Shown one piece after another: positions 21,518-35,054 of a DNA stretch of 64,000 bases; position 1 is the first letter of the stretch; each line of letters begins with the position of its first letter. Made by a program: the position numbers and the translations under genes. Origin of the DNA: Craterostigma plantagineum (taxonomy: Eukaryota > Streptophyta > Magnoliopsida > Lamiales > Linderniaceae). The notes under the pieces were generated by a model. The model searched no databases. It worked only from the letters and a program-made list of their open reading frames with translations, and had not been told where the DNA came from. The DNA lies in contig JAPQWV010001124.1 of the NCBI GenBank assembly GCA_027422505.1, positions 58,001 through 122,000 on the forward strand. Direction: 5' to 3'.

Positions 21518-22091
21518 GTGCAGTTAGATTTTGACAACACATCCTGCCCAGACCCTATAATCGTCAAAATCCTACTAATCCATCCCTTAAAGACTTCCTT
21601 AAATATAACTGACCGTGTCTCGGAAGTCTACGTACAACAAGTTTGGGCCACTTCAAACAACAGCCAAAGCAACCCGGCTCTTAGCCAAAATTGACAACAC
21701 CATTGTTGTTCTGACCCCAACAGGCTCCCAACCTCGATTCACTAACGACACACATCCCACTAACGATGACCTCATAAGCGGCTTCCTCTTCATGGGACAC
21801 AAACCAAACGCCCAAAACACCATTCATCTCCCCGAATTCTGCGCCAAAGACACACCTCAACCCTGGCGGACGCTGTTCTTCATAGTCAACAAGTGCTTAT
21901 CTCCTAAGCACACTGGGTGGGTCAGACCGCTGCAACCGCCAGGGACAAGCCAACCCCACCAGCCAAGTTTAGGTCTGGGACAAGCTGCATCCCCCATGCG
22001 CAAACAGAAGAGAGAAAATCAGAAGGGGATGACAGAAGAGTAGCAGGAACGACGCACGAAACAGAAACACTATGCCTATTTGCAGTTTTGA
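21518..22091 (+). pseudogene. Array unit 2 coding block, frameshifted
   Basis: Two bases are missing in 'gggccacttcaaac' and one is added in 'acaggctccc'. The middle reads openly, but the basic tail is altered near 22030 ('gatgacagaagagtagcagg'). Confidence 0.85.
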
Positions 22092-22885
22092 TTTCGTTCG
22101 CTCGGTTTTAGTTTTGAAGATTCAAATATTAGGGTTCATCCTTCTGTTCGCTCGATTTTGCATTCACTCGATTGATTCATCGACTTCTTATTGCAGTTTA
22201 TAAATTCCTAATTTCAATCGCCTGATTCCGTTTCTCTGAGAGTGTTTTGATTTTCAAATTAATTTCTCAATCGCGACTCACCCGATTGACGAATCGCCGA
22301 TTGGTTGCTCAATTTTGAATCCCAATCGCTCGATTCTTTCTCTAGAATCGCCCGATTGAACGGGTCGCCCGACTCTTTGATTGAATTGCAATTGCAATCG
22401 CCCGATTGATTGAATCGCCCGATTAGTTTAACCCATTTTACTCACGATTCGATCGATTATGAGACTTTCATCGAATTTACAAATGTTTCCAAATTTTTGA
22501 TCAGCCGATTCCATCTCTTATCTTAATACCTCAATTCGCCCATTCTAACCTTTACTCAAATTTTATACTTCAATTGAGATCACCCGATTTCAATTCCAAA
22601 TAAATTATTGGTTAAGTCAAATGACATAAAATCAATCACAATCGTGCGAAATTTGCTTAATTGCTACACAATTCTTAACACTTCTGCCGAGACTTAAATT
22701 TTTTCGTGTTGCAATCCTTTCATTTACTTAATAATTTCAACACATGGCATCCTTTCATGTGATCGAATGCGACGAATTTATCAGCAAACTAATCATTTGA
22801 TAGTTTGTTACAGATCTTTCAATATGGTGAAAGAGATTGACGAGATTTTCACTACTAAAGACTGGCCACAAAGACTACCAATAAC

Positions 22886-23454
22886 GTGCAGTTAGATTTT
22901 GACAACACATCCTGCCCAGACCCTATAATCGTCAAAATCCTACTAATCCATCCCTTAAAGACTTTCTTAAATATAACCGACCGTGACCCGAAGTCTACGT
23001 ACAACAAGTTTGGGCCACTCTTCAACAGCCAAAGCAACCCGGCTCTTAGCCAAAATTGACAACACCATTGTTGTTCTGACCCCAACAGTCTCCCAACCTC
23101 GATTCACTAACGACACACATCCCACTAACGATGACCTCATAAGCGGCTTCCTCTTCATGGGACACAAACCAAACGCCCAAAACACCATTCATCTCCCGAA
23201 TTCTGCGCTAAAGAACCCTCAACCTGGCGGATGCTGTTCTTCATAGTCAACAAGTGCTTATCTCCTAAGCACACTGGGTGGGTCAGACCGCTGCAACCGC
23301 CAGGGACAAGCCAACCCCAGCAGCCAAGTTTAGGTCTGGGACAAGCTGCATCCCCCATGCGCAAACAGAAGAGAAATCAGAAGGGGATGACGACAGTAGC
23401 AAGCAGGAACGAACGACGCACGAAACAGAAACACTATGCCTATTGCAGTTTTGA
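22886..23454 (+). pseudogene. Array unit 3 coding block, frameshifted
   Basis: Single or few-base losses occur at 'gtgacccgaagtc', 'actcttcaacagcc', 'ctcccgaattc' and 'gaaccctcaacctgg'. Its following spacer has the rare variants TTTATGAATTCC and 'cccaatcctcgatt', also seen just right of the gypsy insertion. Confidence 0.85.
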
Positions 23455-24247
23455 TTTCGTTCGCTCGGTTTTAGTTTTGAAGATTCAAATATTAGGGTTC
23501 ATCCTTCTGTTCGCTCGATTTTGCATTCGCTCGATTTGATTCATCGACTTTTATTGCAGTTTATGAATTCCTAATTTCAATCGCCCGATTCCGTTTCTCT
23601 GAGAGTGTTTTGATTTTCAAATTAATTTCTCAATCGCGACTCACCCGATTGACGAATCGCCGATTGGTTGCTCAATTTTGAATCCCAATCCTCGATTCTT
23701 TCTCTGGAACGCCCGATTGAACGGATCGCCCGACTCTTTGATTGAATTGCATTGCAATCGCCCGATTGATTGAATCGCCCGATTAGTTAACCCATTTTTT
23801 ACTCACGATTCGATCGATTCTGAGACTTTCATCGAATTTACAAATGTTTCCAAATTTTTTGATCAGCCGATTCCATCTCTTATCTAATACCTCAATTCGC
23901 CCGATTCTAACCCTTACTCAAATTTTGTACTTCAATTGAGATTACCCGATTTCAATTCCAAATTAAATTATTGGTTAAGTCAAATGACATGAAATCAATC
24001 ACAATCGTGCGAAATTTGCTTAATTGCTACACAATTCTTAACACTTTCGCCGAGACTTAATTTTTTTGTGTTGCAATCCTTTCATTTACTTAATAATTTC
24101 AACACATGGCATCCTTTCATGTGATCGAATGCGACGAACTTATCAGCAAACTAATCATTTGATATTTTGTTACAGATCTTTCAATATGGTGAAAGAGATT
24201 GACGAGATTTTCACTACTAAAGACTGGCCACAAAGACTACCAATAAC

Positions 24248-24818
24248 GTGCAGTTAGATTTTGACAACACATCCTGCCCAGACCCTATAATCGTCAAAAT
24301 CCTACTAATACATCCCTAAAGACTTCTTTAAATATAACCGACCGTGTCCGGAAGTCTACGTACAACAAGTTTGGGCCACTCTTCAAACAACAGCCAAAGC
24401 AACCCGGCTCTTAGCCAAAATTGACAACACCATTGTTGTTCTGACCCCAACAGTCTCCAACCTCGATTCACTAACGACACACATCCCACTAACGATGACC
24501 TCATAAGCGGCTTCCTCTTCATGGGACACAAACCAAATGCCCAAAACACCATTCATCTCCCCGAATTCTGCGCTAAAGACACACCTCAACCCTGGCGGAC
24601 GCTGTTCTTCATAGTCAACAAGTGCTTATCTCCTAAGCACACTGGGTGGGTCAGACCGCTGCAACCGCCAGGGACAAGCAACCCACCAGCCAAGTTTAGG
24701 TCTAGGACAAGCTGCATCCACCATGCGCAAACAGAAGAGAAAATCGGAAGGGGATGACGACAGTAGCAAGCAGGAACGACGCAAGAAACAGAAACACTAT
24801 GCCTATTTGCAGTTTTGA
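24248..24818 (+). pseudogene. Array unit 4 coding block, frameshifted
   Basis: Losses occur at 'catccctaaag', 'gtgtccggaag' and 'cagtctccaacc', with a shortened 'caagcaacccaccag'. The stretch from 24521 reads openly to the Gln/Pro region. Confidence 0.85.
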
Positions 24819-25598
24819 TTTCGTTCGCTCGGTTTTAGTTTTGAAGATTCAAATATTAGGGTTCATCCTTCTGTTCGCTCGATTTGCATTCGCTCGATTT
24901 GATTCATCGACTTCTTATTGCAGTTATAAATTCCTAATTTCAATCGCCCGATTCCGTTTCTCTGAGAGTGTTTTGATTTTCAAATTAATTTCTCAATCGC
25001 GACTCACCCGATTGACGAATCGCCGATTGGTTGCTCAATTTTGAATCCCAATCGCTCGATTCTTTCTCTGGAATCGCCCGATTGAACGGAACGACCGACT
25101 CTTTGATTGAATTGCAATTGCAATCGCCCGATTGATTGAATCGCCCGATTAGTTAACCCATTTTTACTCACGATTCGATCGATTCTGAGACTTTCATCGA
25201 ATTTACAAATGTTTCCAAATTTTTTGATCAGCCGATTCCATCTCTTATCTTAATACCTCAATTCGCCCGATCGTAACCCTTACTCAAATTTTGTACTTCA
25301 ATTGAGATCACCCGATTTCAATTCTAAATTAAATTATTGGTTAAGTCAAATGACATGAAATCAATCACAATCGTGCGAAATTTGCTTAATTGCTACACAA
25401 TTCTTAACACTTCTGCCGAGACTTAAATTTTTTCGTGTTGCAATCCTTTCATTTACTTAATAATTTCAACACATGGCATCCTTCATTGCATCAACGACTA
25501 ATTATCAGACTAATCATTTTTGTACAGATCTTTCAATATGGTGAAAGAGTTGACGAGATTTTCACTACTAAAGACTGGCCACAAAGACTACCAATAAC

Positions 25599-26170
25599 GT
25601 GCAGTTAGAATTTGACAACACATCCTGCCCAGACCCTATAATCGTCAAAATCCTACTAAATTCATCCTTAAAGATTTCCTTAAATATAACCGACCGTCCC
25701 AGAAGTCTACGTACAACAAGTTTGGGCCACTCTTCAAACAACAGCCAAAGCAACCCTTCTTAGCCAAACATTGACAACACCATTGTTGTTCTGACCCCAA
25801 CAGTCTCCCAACCTCGATTCACTAACGCCACACATCCCACTAACGATGACCTCATAAGCGGCTTCCTCTTCATGGGACACAAACCAAATGCCCAAAACAC
25901 CATTCATCTCTTCGAATTCTGCGCTAAAGACACACCTCAACCTTGGCGGACGCTGTTCTTCATAGTCAACAAGTGCTTATCTCCTAAGCACACTGGGTGG
26001 GTCAGACCGCTGCAACCGCCAGGGACAAGCCAACCCCACCAGCCAAGTTTAGGTCTGGGACAAGCTGCATCCCCCATGCGCAAACAGAAGAGAAATCAGA
26101 AGGGGATGACGACAGTAGCAAGCAGGAACGACGTACGAAACAGAAACACTATGCCTATTTGCAGTTTTGA
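25599..26170 (+). pseudogene. Array unit 5 coding block, frameshifted
   Basis: Shifts occur at 'aaattcatccttaaag', 'cgaccgtcccag' and 'aacccttcttagcc'. The spacer before it also lost part of the 'tgtgatcgaatgcgacgaac' stretch. The C-terminal half is open until a one-base loss at 'agagaaatcag'. Confidence 0.85.
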
Positions 26171-26968
26171 TTTCGTTCGCTCGGTTTTAGTTTTGAAGAT
26201 TCAAATATTAGGGTTCATCCTTCTGTTCGCTCGATTTTGCATTCGCTCGATTTGATTCATCGACTTCTTATTGCAGTTTATAAATTCCTAATTTCAATCG
26301 CCCGATTCCGTTTCTCTGAGAGTGTTTTGATTTTCAAATTAATTTCTCAATCGCGACTCACCCGATTGACGAATCGCCGATTGGTTGCTCAATTTTGAAT
26401 CCCAATCGCTCGATTCTTTCTCTGGAATCGCCCGATTGAACGGAACGACCGACTCTTCGATGAATTGCAATTGCAATCGCCACGCCCGATTGATTGAATC
26501 GCCCGATTAGTTAACCCATTTTTACTCACGATTCGATCGATTCTGAGACTTTCATCGAATTTACAAATGTTTCCAAATTTTTTGATCAGCCGATTCCATC
26601 TCTTATCTTAATACCTCAATTCGCCCGATCGTAACCCTTACTCAAATTTTGTACTTCATTGAGATCACCCGATTTCAATTCAAAATTAAATTATTGGTTA
26701 AGTCAAATGACATGAAATCAATCACAATCGTGCGAAATTTGCTTAATTGCTACACAATTCTTAACACTTTCGCCGAGACTTAATTTTTTGTGTTGCAATC
26801 CTTTCATTTACTTAAATTTCAAACACATGGCATCCTTTCATGTGATCGAATGCGACGAACTTATCAGCAAACTAATCATTTGATATTTTGTTACAGATCT
26901 TTCAATATGGTGAAAGAGATTGACGAGATTTTCACTACTAAAGACTGGCCACAAAGACTACCAATAAC

Positions 26969-27527
26969 GTGCAGTTGGATTTTGACAACACATCCTGCCC
27001 AGACCCTATAATCGTCAAAATCCTACTAATCCATCCTTAAAGACTTCTTTAAATATAACCGACCGTGTCCCGGAAGTCTACGTACAACAAGTTTGGGCCA
27101 CACTTCAAACAACAGCCAAAGCAACCGGCTCTTAGCCAAAATTGACAACACCATTGTTGTTCTGACCCCAACAGTCTCCCCTCGATTCACCTAACGACAC
27201 ATCCCATAACGATGACCTCATAAGTGGTTCCTCTCATGGGACACAAACCAAACGCCCAAAACACATTCATCTCCCTGAATCTGCGCTAAAGACACACCTC
27301 AACCCTGGCGGACGCTGTTCTTCATAGTCACAGTGCTCTCCTAAGCACATGGGTGGGTCAGACCGCTGCAACCGCCAGGGACAAGCCAATCCAACCAGCC
27401 AAGTTTAGGTCTAGGACAAGCTGCATCCCCCATGCGCACACAGAAGAGACAATCAGAAGGGCATGACGACAGTATCAAGCAGGAACGACGCACGAAACAG
27501 AAACACTATGCCTATTTGCAGTTTTGA
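26969..27527 (+). pseudogene. Array unit 6 coding block, dense with small deletions
   Basis: Between about 27165 and 27355 roughly a dozen single or few-base deletions occur relative to its neighbours, far more than in any other unit. This looks like uncorrected sequencing error or a very decayed copy. Confidence 0.85.
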
Positions 27528-28310
27528 TTACGTTCGCTCGGTTTTAGTTTTGAAGATTCAAATATTAGGGTTCATCCTTCTGTTCGCTCGATTTTGCATT
27601 CGCTTGATTTGATTCATCGACTTCTTATTGCAGTTTTAAATTCCTAATTTCAATCGCCCGATTCCGTTTCTCTGAGAGTGTTTTGATTTTCAAATTAATT
27701 TCTCAATCGCGACTCACCCGATTGACGAATCGCCGATTGGTTGCTCAATTTTGAATCCCAATCGCTCGATTCTTTCTCTGGAATTGCCCGATTGAACGGA
27801 TCGCCCGATTCTGTCTCTTTGATTGAATTGCAATTGCAATCGCCCGATTAGTTAACCCATTTTTACTCACGATTCGATCGATTCTAAGACTTTCATCCAA
27901 TTACAAATGTTTCCAAATTCTTTGATCAGCAGATTCCATCTCTTATCTTAATACCTCAATTCGCCCGATTCTAACCCTTACTCAAATTTTGTACTTCAAT
28001 TGAGATTATCCGATTTCAATTCCAAATTAAATTATTGGTTAAGTCAAATGACATGAAATCAATCACAATCGTGCGAAATTTGCTTAATTGCTACATAATT
28101 CTTAACACTTTCGCCGAGACTTAAATTTTTTTGTGTTGCAATCCTTTCATTTACTTAATAATTTCAACACATGGCATCCTTTCATGTGATCGAATGCGAC
28201 GAACTTATCAGCAAACTAATCATTTGATATTTTGTTACAGATCTTTCAATATGGTGAAAGAGTTGACGAGATTTCACTACTAAAGACTGGCCACAAAGAC
28301 TACCAATAAC

Positions 28311-28880
28311 GTGCAGTTAGAATTTGACAACACATCCTGCCCAGACCCTATAATCGTCAAATCCTACTATTCATCCCTAAGATTTCCTTAAATATAACCG
28401 ACCGTATCCCAGAAGTCTACGTACAACAAGTTTGGCCACTCTTCAAACAACAGCCAAAGCAACCCGGCTCTTAGCCAAAATTGACAACACCATTGTTGTT
28501 CTGACCCCAACAGTCTCCCAACCTCGATTCACTAACGACACACATCCCACTAACGATGACCTCATAAGCGGCTTCCTCTTCATGGGACACAAACCAAATG
28601 CCCAAAACACCATTCATCTCCCCGAATTCTGCGCTAAAGACACACCTCAATCTTGGCGGACGCTGTTCTTCATTGTCAACAAGTGCTTATCTCCTAAGCA
28701 CACTGGGTGGGTCAGACCGCTGCAACCGCCAGGGACAAGCCACCCCACCAGCCAAGTTTAGGTCTGGGACAAGTTGCATCCCCCATGCGCAACAGAAAGA
28801 GAAAATCAGAAGGGGATGACGACAGTAGCAAGCAGGAACGACGCACGAAACAGAAACACTATGCCTATTTGCAGTTTTGA
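28311..28880 (+). pseudogene. Array unit 7 coding block, frameshifted
   Basis: Losses occur at 'gtcaaatcc', 'ctattcatccctaag' and 'gtttggccac'. It is open from about 28432 to 28761, then shifted at 'ccaccccaccagcc'. Confidence 0.85.
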
Positions 28881-29678
28881 TTTCGTTCGCTCGGTTTTAG
28901 TTTTGAAGATTCAAATATTAGGGTTCATCCTTCTGTTCGCTCGATTTTGCATTCGCTCGATTTGATTCATCGACTTCTTATTGCAGTTTATAAATTCCTA
29001 ATTTCAATCGCCCGATTCCGTTTCTCTGAGAGTGTTTTGATTTTCAAATTAATTTCTCAATCGCGACTCACCCGATTGACGAATCGCCGATTGGTTGCTC
29101 AATTTTGAATCCCAATCGCTCGATTCTTTCTCTGGAATCGCCCGATTGAACGGAACGACCGACTCTTTGATTGAATTGCAATTGCAATCGCCCGATTGAT
29201 TGAATCGCCCGATTAGTTACCCATTTTTACTCACGATTCGATCGATTCTGAGACTTTCATCGAATTTACAAATGTTTCCAAATTTTTTGATCAGCCGATT
29301 CCATCTCTTATCTTAATACCTCAATTCGCCCGATTGTAACCCTTACTCAAATTTTGTACTTCAATTGAGATCACCCGATTTCAATTCAAAATTAAATTAT
29401 TGGTTAAGTCAAATGACATGAAATCAATCACAATCGTGCGAAATTTGCTTAATTGCTACACAATTCTTAACACTTTCGCCGAGACTTAAATTTTTTTGTG
29501 TAGCAATCCTTTCATTTACTTAATAATTTCAAACACATGGCATCCTTTCATGTGATCGAATGCGACGAACTTATCAGCAAACTAATCATTTGATATTTTG
29601 TTACAGATCTTTCAATATGGTGAAAGAGATTGACGAGATTTTCACTACTAAAGACTGGCCACAAAGACTACCAATAAC

Positions 29679-30253
29679 GTGCAGTTGGATTTTGACAACA
29701 CATCCTGCCCAGACCCTATAATCGTCAAAATCCTACTAATCCATCCCTTAAAGACTTCTTTAAATATAACCGACCGTGTCCCGGAAGTCTACGTACAACA
29801 AGTTTGGCCACACTTCAAACAACAGCCAAAGCAACCCGGCTCTTAGCCAAAATTGACAACACCATTGTTGTTCTGACCCCAACAGTCTCCCAACCTCGAT
29901 TCACTAACGACACACATCCCACTAACGATGACCTCATAAGTGGCTTCCTCTTCATGGGACACAAACCAAACGCCCAAAACACCATTCATCTCCCTGAATT
30001 CTGCGCTAAAGACACACCTCAATCCTGGCGGACGCTGTTCTTCATAGTCAACAAGTGCTTATCTCCTAAGCACACTGGGTGGGTTAGACCGCTGCAACCG
30101 CCAGGGACAAGCCAATCCAACCAGCCAAGTTTAGGTCTAGGACAAGCTGCATCCCCCATGCGCACACAGAAGAGACAATCAGAAGGGCATGACGACAGTA
30201 TCAAGCAGGAACGACGCACGAAACAGAAACACTATGCCTATTTGCAGTTTTGA
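29679..30253 (+). pseudogene. Array unit 8 coding block, one frameshift
   Basis: It differs from intact units by one missing base at 'gtttggccac'. From 29804 the frame is open to the normal YLQF end. It shares 'cagttggatttt' with unit 6, as expected of a dimeric pattern. Confidence 0.85.
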
Positions 30254-31033
30254 TTCGTTCGCTCGGTTTTAGTTTTGAAGATTCAAATATTAGGTTTATC
30301 CTTCTGTTCGCTCGATTTTGCATTCGCTTGATTTGATTCATCGACTCTTATTGCAGTTTTTAAATTCCTAATTTCAATCGCCCGATTCCGTTTCTCTGAG
30401 AGTGTTTTGATTTTCAAATTAATTTCTCAATCGCGACTCACCCGATTGACGAATCGCCGATTGGTTGCTCAATTTTGAATCCCAATCGCTCGATTCTTTC
30501 TCTGGAATTGCCCGATTGAACGGATCGCCCGATTCTGTCTCTTTGATTGAATTGCAATGCAATCGCCCGATTAGTTACCCATTTTACTCACGATTCGATC
30601 GATTCTAAGACTTTCATCCAATTTACAAATGTTTCCAAATTCTTTGATCAGCAGATTCCATCTCTTATCTTAATACCTCAATTCGCCCGATTCTAACCCT
30701 TACTCAAATTTTGTACTTCAATTGAGATTATCCGATTTCAATTCCAAATTAAATTATTGGTTAAGTCAAATGACATGAAATCAATCACAATCGTGCGAAA
30801 TTTGCTTAATTGCTACATAATTCTTAACACTTTCGCCGAGACTTAAATTTTTTTGTGTTGCAATCCTTTCATTTACTTAATAATTTCAACACATGGCATC
30901 CTTTCATGTGATCGAATGCGACGAACTTATCAGCAAACTAATCATTTGATATTTTGTTACAGATCTTTCAATATGGTGAAAGAGTTGACGAGATTTTCAC
31001 TACTAAAGACTGGCCACAAAGACTACCAATAAC

Positions 31034-31606
31034 GTGCAGTTAGAATTTGACAACACATCCTGCCCAGACCCTATAATCGTCAAATCCTACTAATCATCCC
31101 TAAAGATTTCCTTAAATATAACCGACCGTATCCCAGAAGTCTACGTACAACAAGTTTGGGCCACTCTTCAAACAACAGCCAAAGCAACCCGGCTCTTAGC
31201 CAAAATTGACAACACCATTGTTGTTCTGACCCCAACAGTCTCCCAACCTCGATTCACTAACGACACACATCCCACTAACGATGACCTCATAAGCGGCTTC
31301 CTCTTCATGGGACACAAAACAAATGCCCAAAACACCATTCATCTCCCCGAATTCTGCGCTAAAGACACACCTCAACCTTGGCGGACGCTGTTCTTCATTG
31401 TCAACAAGTGCTTATCTCCTAAGCACACTGGGTGGGTCAGACCGCTGCAACCGCCAGGGACAAGCCAACCCCACCAGCCAAGTTTAGGTCTGGGACAAGT
31501 TGCATCCCCCATGCGCAAACAGAAGAGAAAATCAGAAGGGGATGACGACAGTAGCAAGCAGGAACGACGCACGAAACAGAAACACTATGCCTATTTGCAG
31601 TTTTGA
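31034..31606 (+). pseudogene. Array unit 9 coding block, frameshifted
   Basis: Three bases are lost singly in 'gtcaaatcctactaatcatccctaaag', which leaves the count nearly in phase. The frame is open with the normal end from at least 31307. Confidence 0.8.
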
Positions 31607-32394
31607 TTTCGTTCGCTCGGTTTTAGTTTTGAAGATTCAAATATTAGGGTTCATCCTTCTGTTCGCTCGATTTTGCATTCGCTCGATTTGATTCATCGAC
31701 TTCTTATTGCAGTTTATAAATTCCTAATTTCAATCGCCCGATTCCGTTTCTCTGAGAGTGTTTTGATTTTCAAATTAATTTCTCAATCGCGACTCACCCG
31801 ATTGACGAATCGCCGATTGGTTGCTCAATTTTGAATCCCAATCGCTCGATTCTTTCTCTGGAATCGCCCGATTGAACGGAACGACCGACTCTTTGATTGA
31901 ATTGCAATTGCAATCGCCCCCGATTAGTTAACCCATTTTTACTCACGATTCGATCGATTCTGAGACTTTCATCGAATTTACAAATGTTTCCAATTTTTTG
32001 ATCAGCCGATTCCATCTCTTATCTTAATACCTCAATTCGCCCGATTGTAACCCTTACTCAAATTTTGTACTTCAATTGAGATCACCCGATTTCAATTCCA
32101 AATAAATTATTGGTTAAGTCAAATGACATGAAATCAATCACAATCGTGCGAAATTTGCTTAATTGCTACATAATTCTTAACACTTTCGCCGAGACTTAAA
32201 TTTTTGTGTTGCAATCCTTTCATTACTTAATAATTTCAACACATGGCATCCTTTCATGTGATCGAATGACGACGAACTTATCAGCAAACTAATCATTTGA
32301 TATTTTGTTACAGATCTTTCAATATGGTGAAAGAGTTGACGAGATTTTCACTACTAAAGACTGGCCACAAAGACTACCAATAACGTGCAGTTAG

Positions 32395-32961
32395 AATTTG
32401 ACAACACATCCTGCCCAGACCCTATAATCGTCAAATCCTACTAATTCATCCCTAAAGATTTCCTTAAATATAACCGACCGTATCCCAGAAGTCTACGTAC
32501 AACAAGTTTGGGCCACTCTTCAAACAACAGCCAAAGCAACCGGCTCTTAGCCAAAATTGACAACACCATTGTTGTTCTGACCCCAACAGTCTCCCAACCT
32601 CGATTCACTAACGACACACATCCCACTAACGATGACCTCATAAGCGGCTTCCTCTTCATGGGACACAAACCAAATGCCCAAAACACCATTCATCTCCCCG
32701 AATTCTGCGCTAAAGACACACCTCAACCTTGGCGGACGCTGTTCTTCATTGTCAACAAGTGCTTATCTCCTAAGCACACTGGGTGGGTCAGACCGCTGCA
32801 ACCGCCAGGGACAAGCCAACCCCACCAGCCAAGTTTAGGTCTGGGACAAGTTGCATCCCCCATGCGCAAACAGAAGAGAAAATCAGAAGGGGATGACGAC
32901 AGTAGCAAGCAGGAAGGAACGACGCACGAAACAGAAACACTATGCCTATTTGCAGTTTTGA
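32395..32961 (+). pseudogene. Array unit 10 coding block, frameshifted
   Basis: Bases are missing at 'gtcaaatcc' and 'gcaaccggctc', and four are inserted at 'caggaaggaacgacg'. It is open from 32508 but ends in a changed tail past the usual stop. Confidence 0.85.
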
Positions 32962-33770
32962 TTTCGTTCGCTCGGTTTTAGTTTTGAAGATTCAAATATT
33001 AGGGTTCATCCTTCTGTTCGCTCGATTTTGCATTCGCTCGATTTGATTCATCGACTTCTTATTGCAGTTTATAAATTCCTAATTTCAATCGCCCGATTCC
33101 GTTTCTCTGAGAGTGTTTTGATTTTCAAATTAATTTCTCAATCGCGACTCACCCGATTGACGAATCGCCGATTGGTTGCTCAATTTTGAATCCCAATCGC
33201 TCGATTCTTTCTCTGGAATCGCCCGATTGAACGGAACGACCGACTCTTTGATTGAATTGCAATTGCAATCGCCCGATTGATTGAATCGCCCGATTAGTTA
33301 CCCATTTTACTCACGATTCGATCGATTCTGAGACTTTCATCGAATTTACAAATGTTTCCAAATTTTTTGATCAGCCGATTCCATCTCTTATTTTAATACC
33401 TCAATTCGCCCGATTGTAACCCTTACTCAAATTTTGTACTTCAATTGAGATCACCCGATTTCAATTCCAAATTAAATTATTGGTTAAGTCAAATGACATG
33501 AAATCAATCACAATCGTGCGAAATTTGCTTAATTGCTACACAATTCTTAACACTTTCGCCGAGACTTAAATTTTTTGTGTTGCAATCCTTTCATTTACTT
33601 AATAATTTCAAACACATAGCATCCTTTCATGTGATCGAATGCGACGAACTTATCAGCAAACTAATCATTTGATATTATCATTTGATATTTTGTTACAGAT
33701 CTTTCAATATGGTGAAAGAGATTGACGAGATTTTCACTACTAAAGACTGGCCACAAAGACTACCAATAAC

Positions 33771-34347
33771 GTGCAGTTAGATTTTGACAACACATCCTGC
33801 CCAGACCCTATAATCGTCAAAATCCTACTAATCCATCCCTTAAAGACTTCTTTAAATATAAACCGACCGTGTCCCGGAAGTCTACGTACAACAAGTTTGG
33901 GCCACTCTTCAAACAACAGCCAAAGCAACCCGGCTCTTAGCCAAAATTGACAACACCATTGTTGTTCTGACCCCAACAGTCTCCCAACCTCGATTCATTA
34001 ACGACACACATCCCACTAACGATGACCTCATAAGCGGCTTCCTCTTCATGGGACACAAACCAAACGCCCAAAACACCATTCATCTCCCCGAATTCTGCGC
34101 CAAAGACACACCTCAACCCTGGCGGATGCTGTTCTTCATAGTCAACAAGTGCTTATCTCCTAAGCACACTGGGTGGGTCAGACCGCTGCAACCGCCAGGG
34201 ACAAGCCAACCCCACCAGCCAAGTTTAGGTCTAGGACAAGCTGCATCCTCCATGCGCAAACAGAAGAGAAAATCGGAAGGGGATGACGACAGTAGCAAGC
34301 AGGAACGACGCACGAAACAGAAACACTATGCCTATTTGCAGTTTTGA
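33771..34347 (+). pseudogene. Array unit 11 coding block, one-base insertion
   Basis: An extra base in 'aatataaaccgac' breaks the frame near the N-terminus. The rest is open to the normal stop. The preceding spacer has a 14-base tandem duplication of 'atcatttgatatt'. Confidence 0.85.
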
Positions 34348-35054
34348 TTACGTTCGCTCGGTTTTAGTTTTGAAGATTCAAATATTAGGGTTCATCCTTC
34401 TGTTCGCTCGATTTTGCATTCGCTTGATTTGATTCATCGACTTCTTATTGCAGTTTTCAAATTCCTAATTTCAATCGCCCGATTCCGTTTCTCTGAGAGT
34501 GTTTTAATTTTCAAATTAATTTCTCAATCGCGACTCACCCGATTGACGAATCGCCGATTGGTTGCTCAATTTTGAATCCCAATCGCTCGATTCTTTCTCT
34601 GGAATTGCCCGATTGAACGGATCGCCCGATTCTGTCTCTTTGATTGAATTGCAATTGCAATCGCCCGATTAGTTAACCCATTTTTACTCACGATTCGATC
34701 GATTCTAAGACTTTCATCCAATTTACAAATGTTTCCAAATTCTTTGATCAGCAGATTTCCATCTCTTATCTTAATACCTCAATTCGCCCGATTCTAACCC
34801 TTACTCAAATTTTGTACTTCAATTGAGATTATCCGATTTCAATTCCAAATTAAATTATTGGTTAAGTCAAATGACATGAAATCAATCACAATCGTGCGAA
34901 ATTTGCTTAATTGCTACATAATTCTTAACACTTTCGCCGAGACTTAAATTTTTTTGTGTTGCAATCCTTTCATTTACTTAATAATTTCAACACATGGCAT
35001 CCTTTCATGTGATCGAATGCGACGAACTTATCAGCAAACTAATCATTTGATATT

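Noticed and set aside
24066..24257. Recurring 63-codon frame ending MVKEIDEIFTTKDWPQ in array units
   Set aside because: It crosses the splice-acceptor-like tract and starts at a non-ATG codon. Only its last part resembles the domain frame. I treat it as partly intronic.
31372..31572. Recurring antisense 66-codon frame in the array units (MRRSCLLLSS...)
   Set aside because: It lies fully opposite the coding block and varies with its indels. It has no family features and is explained as the shadow of the sense ORF.
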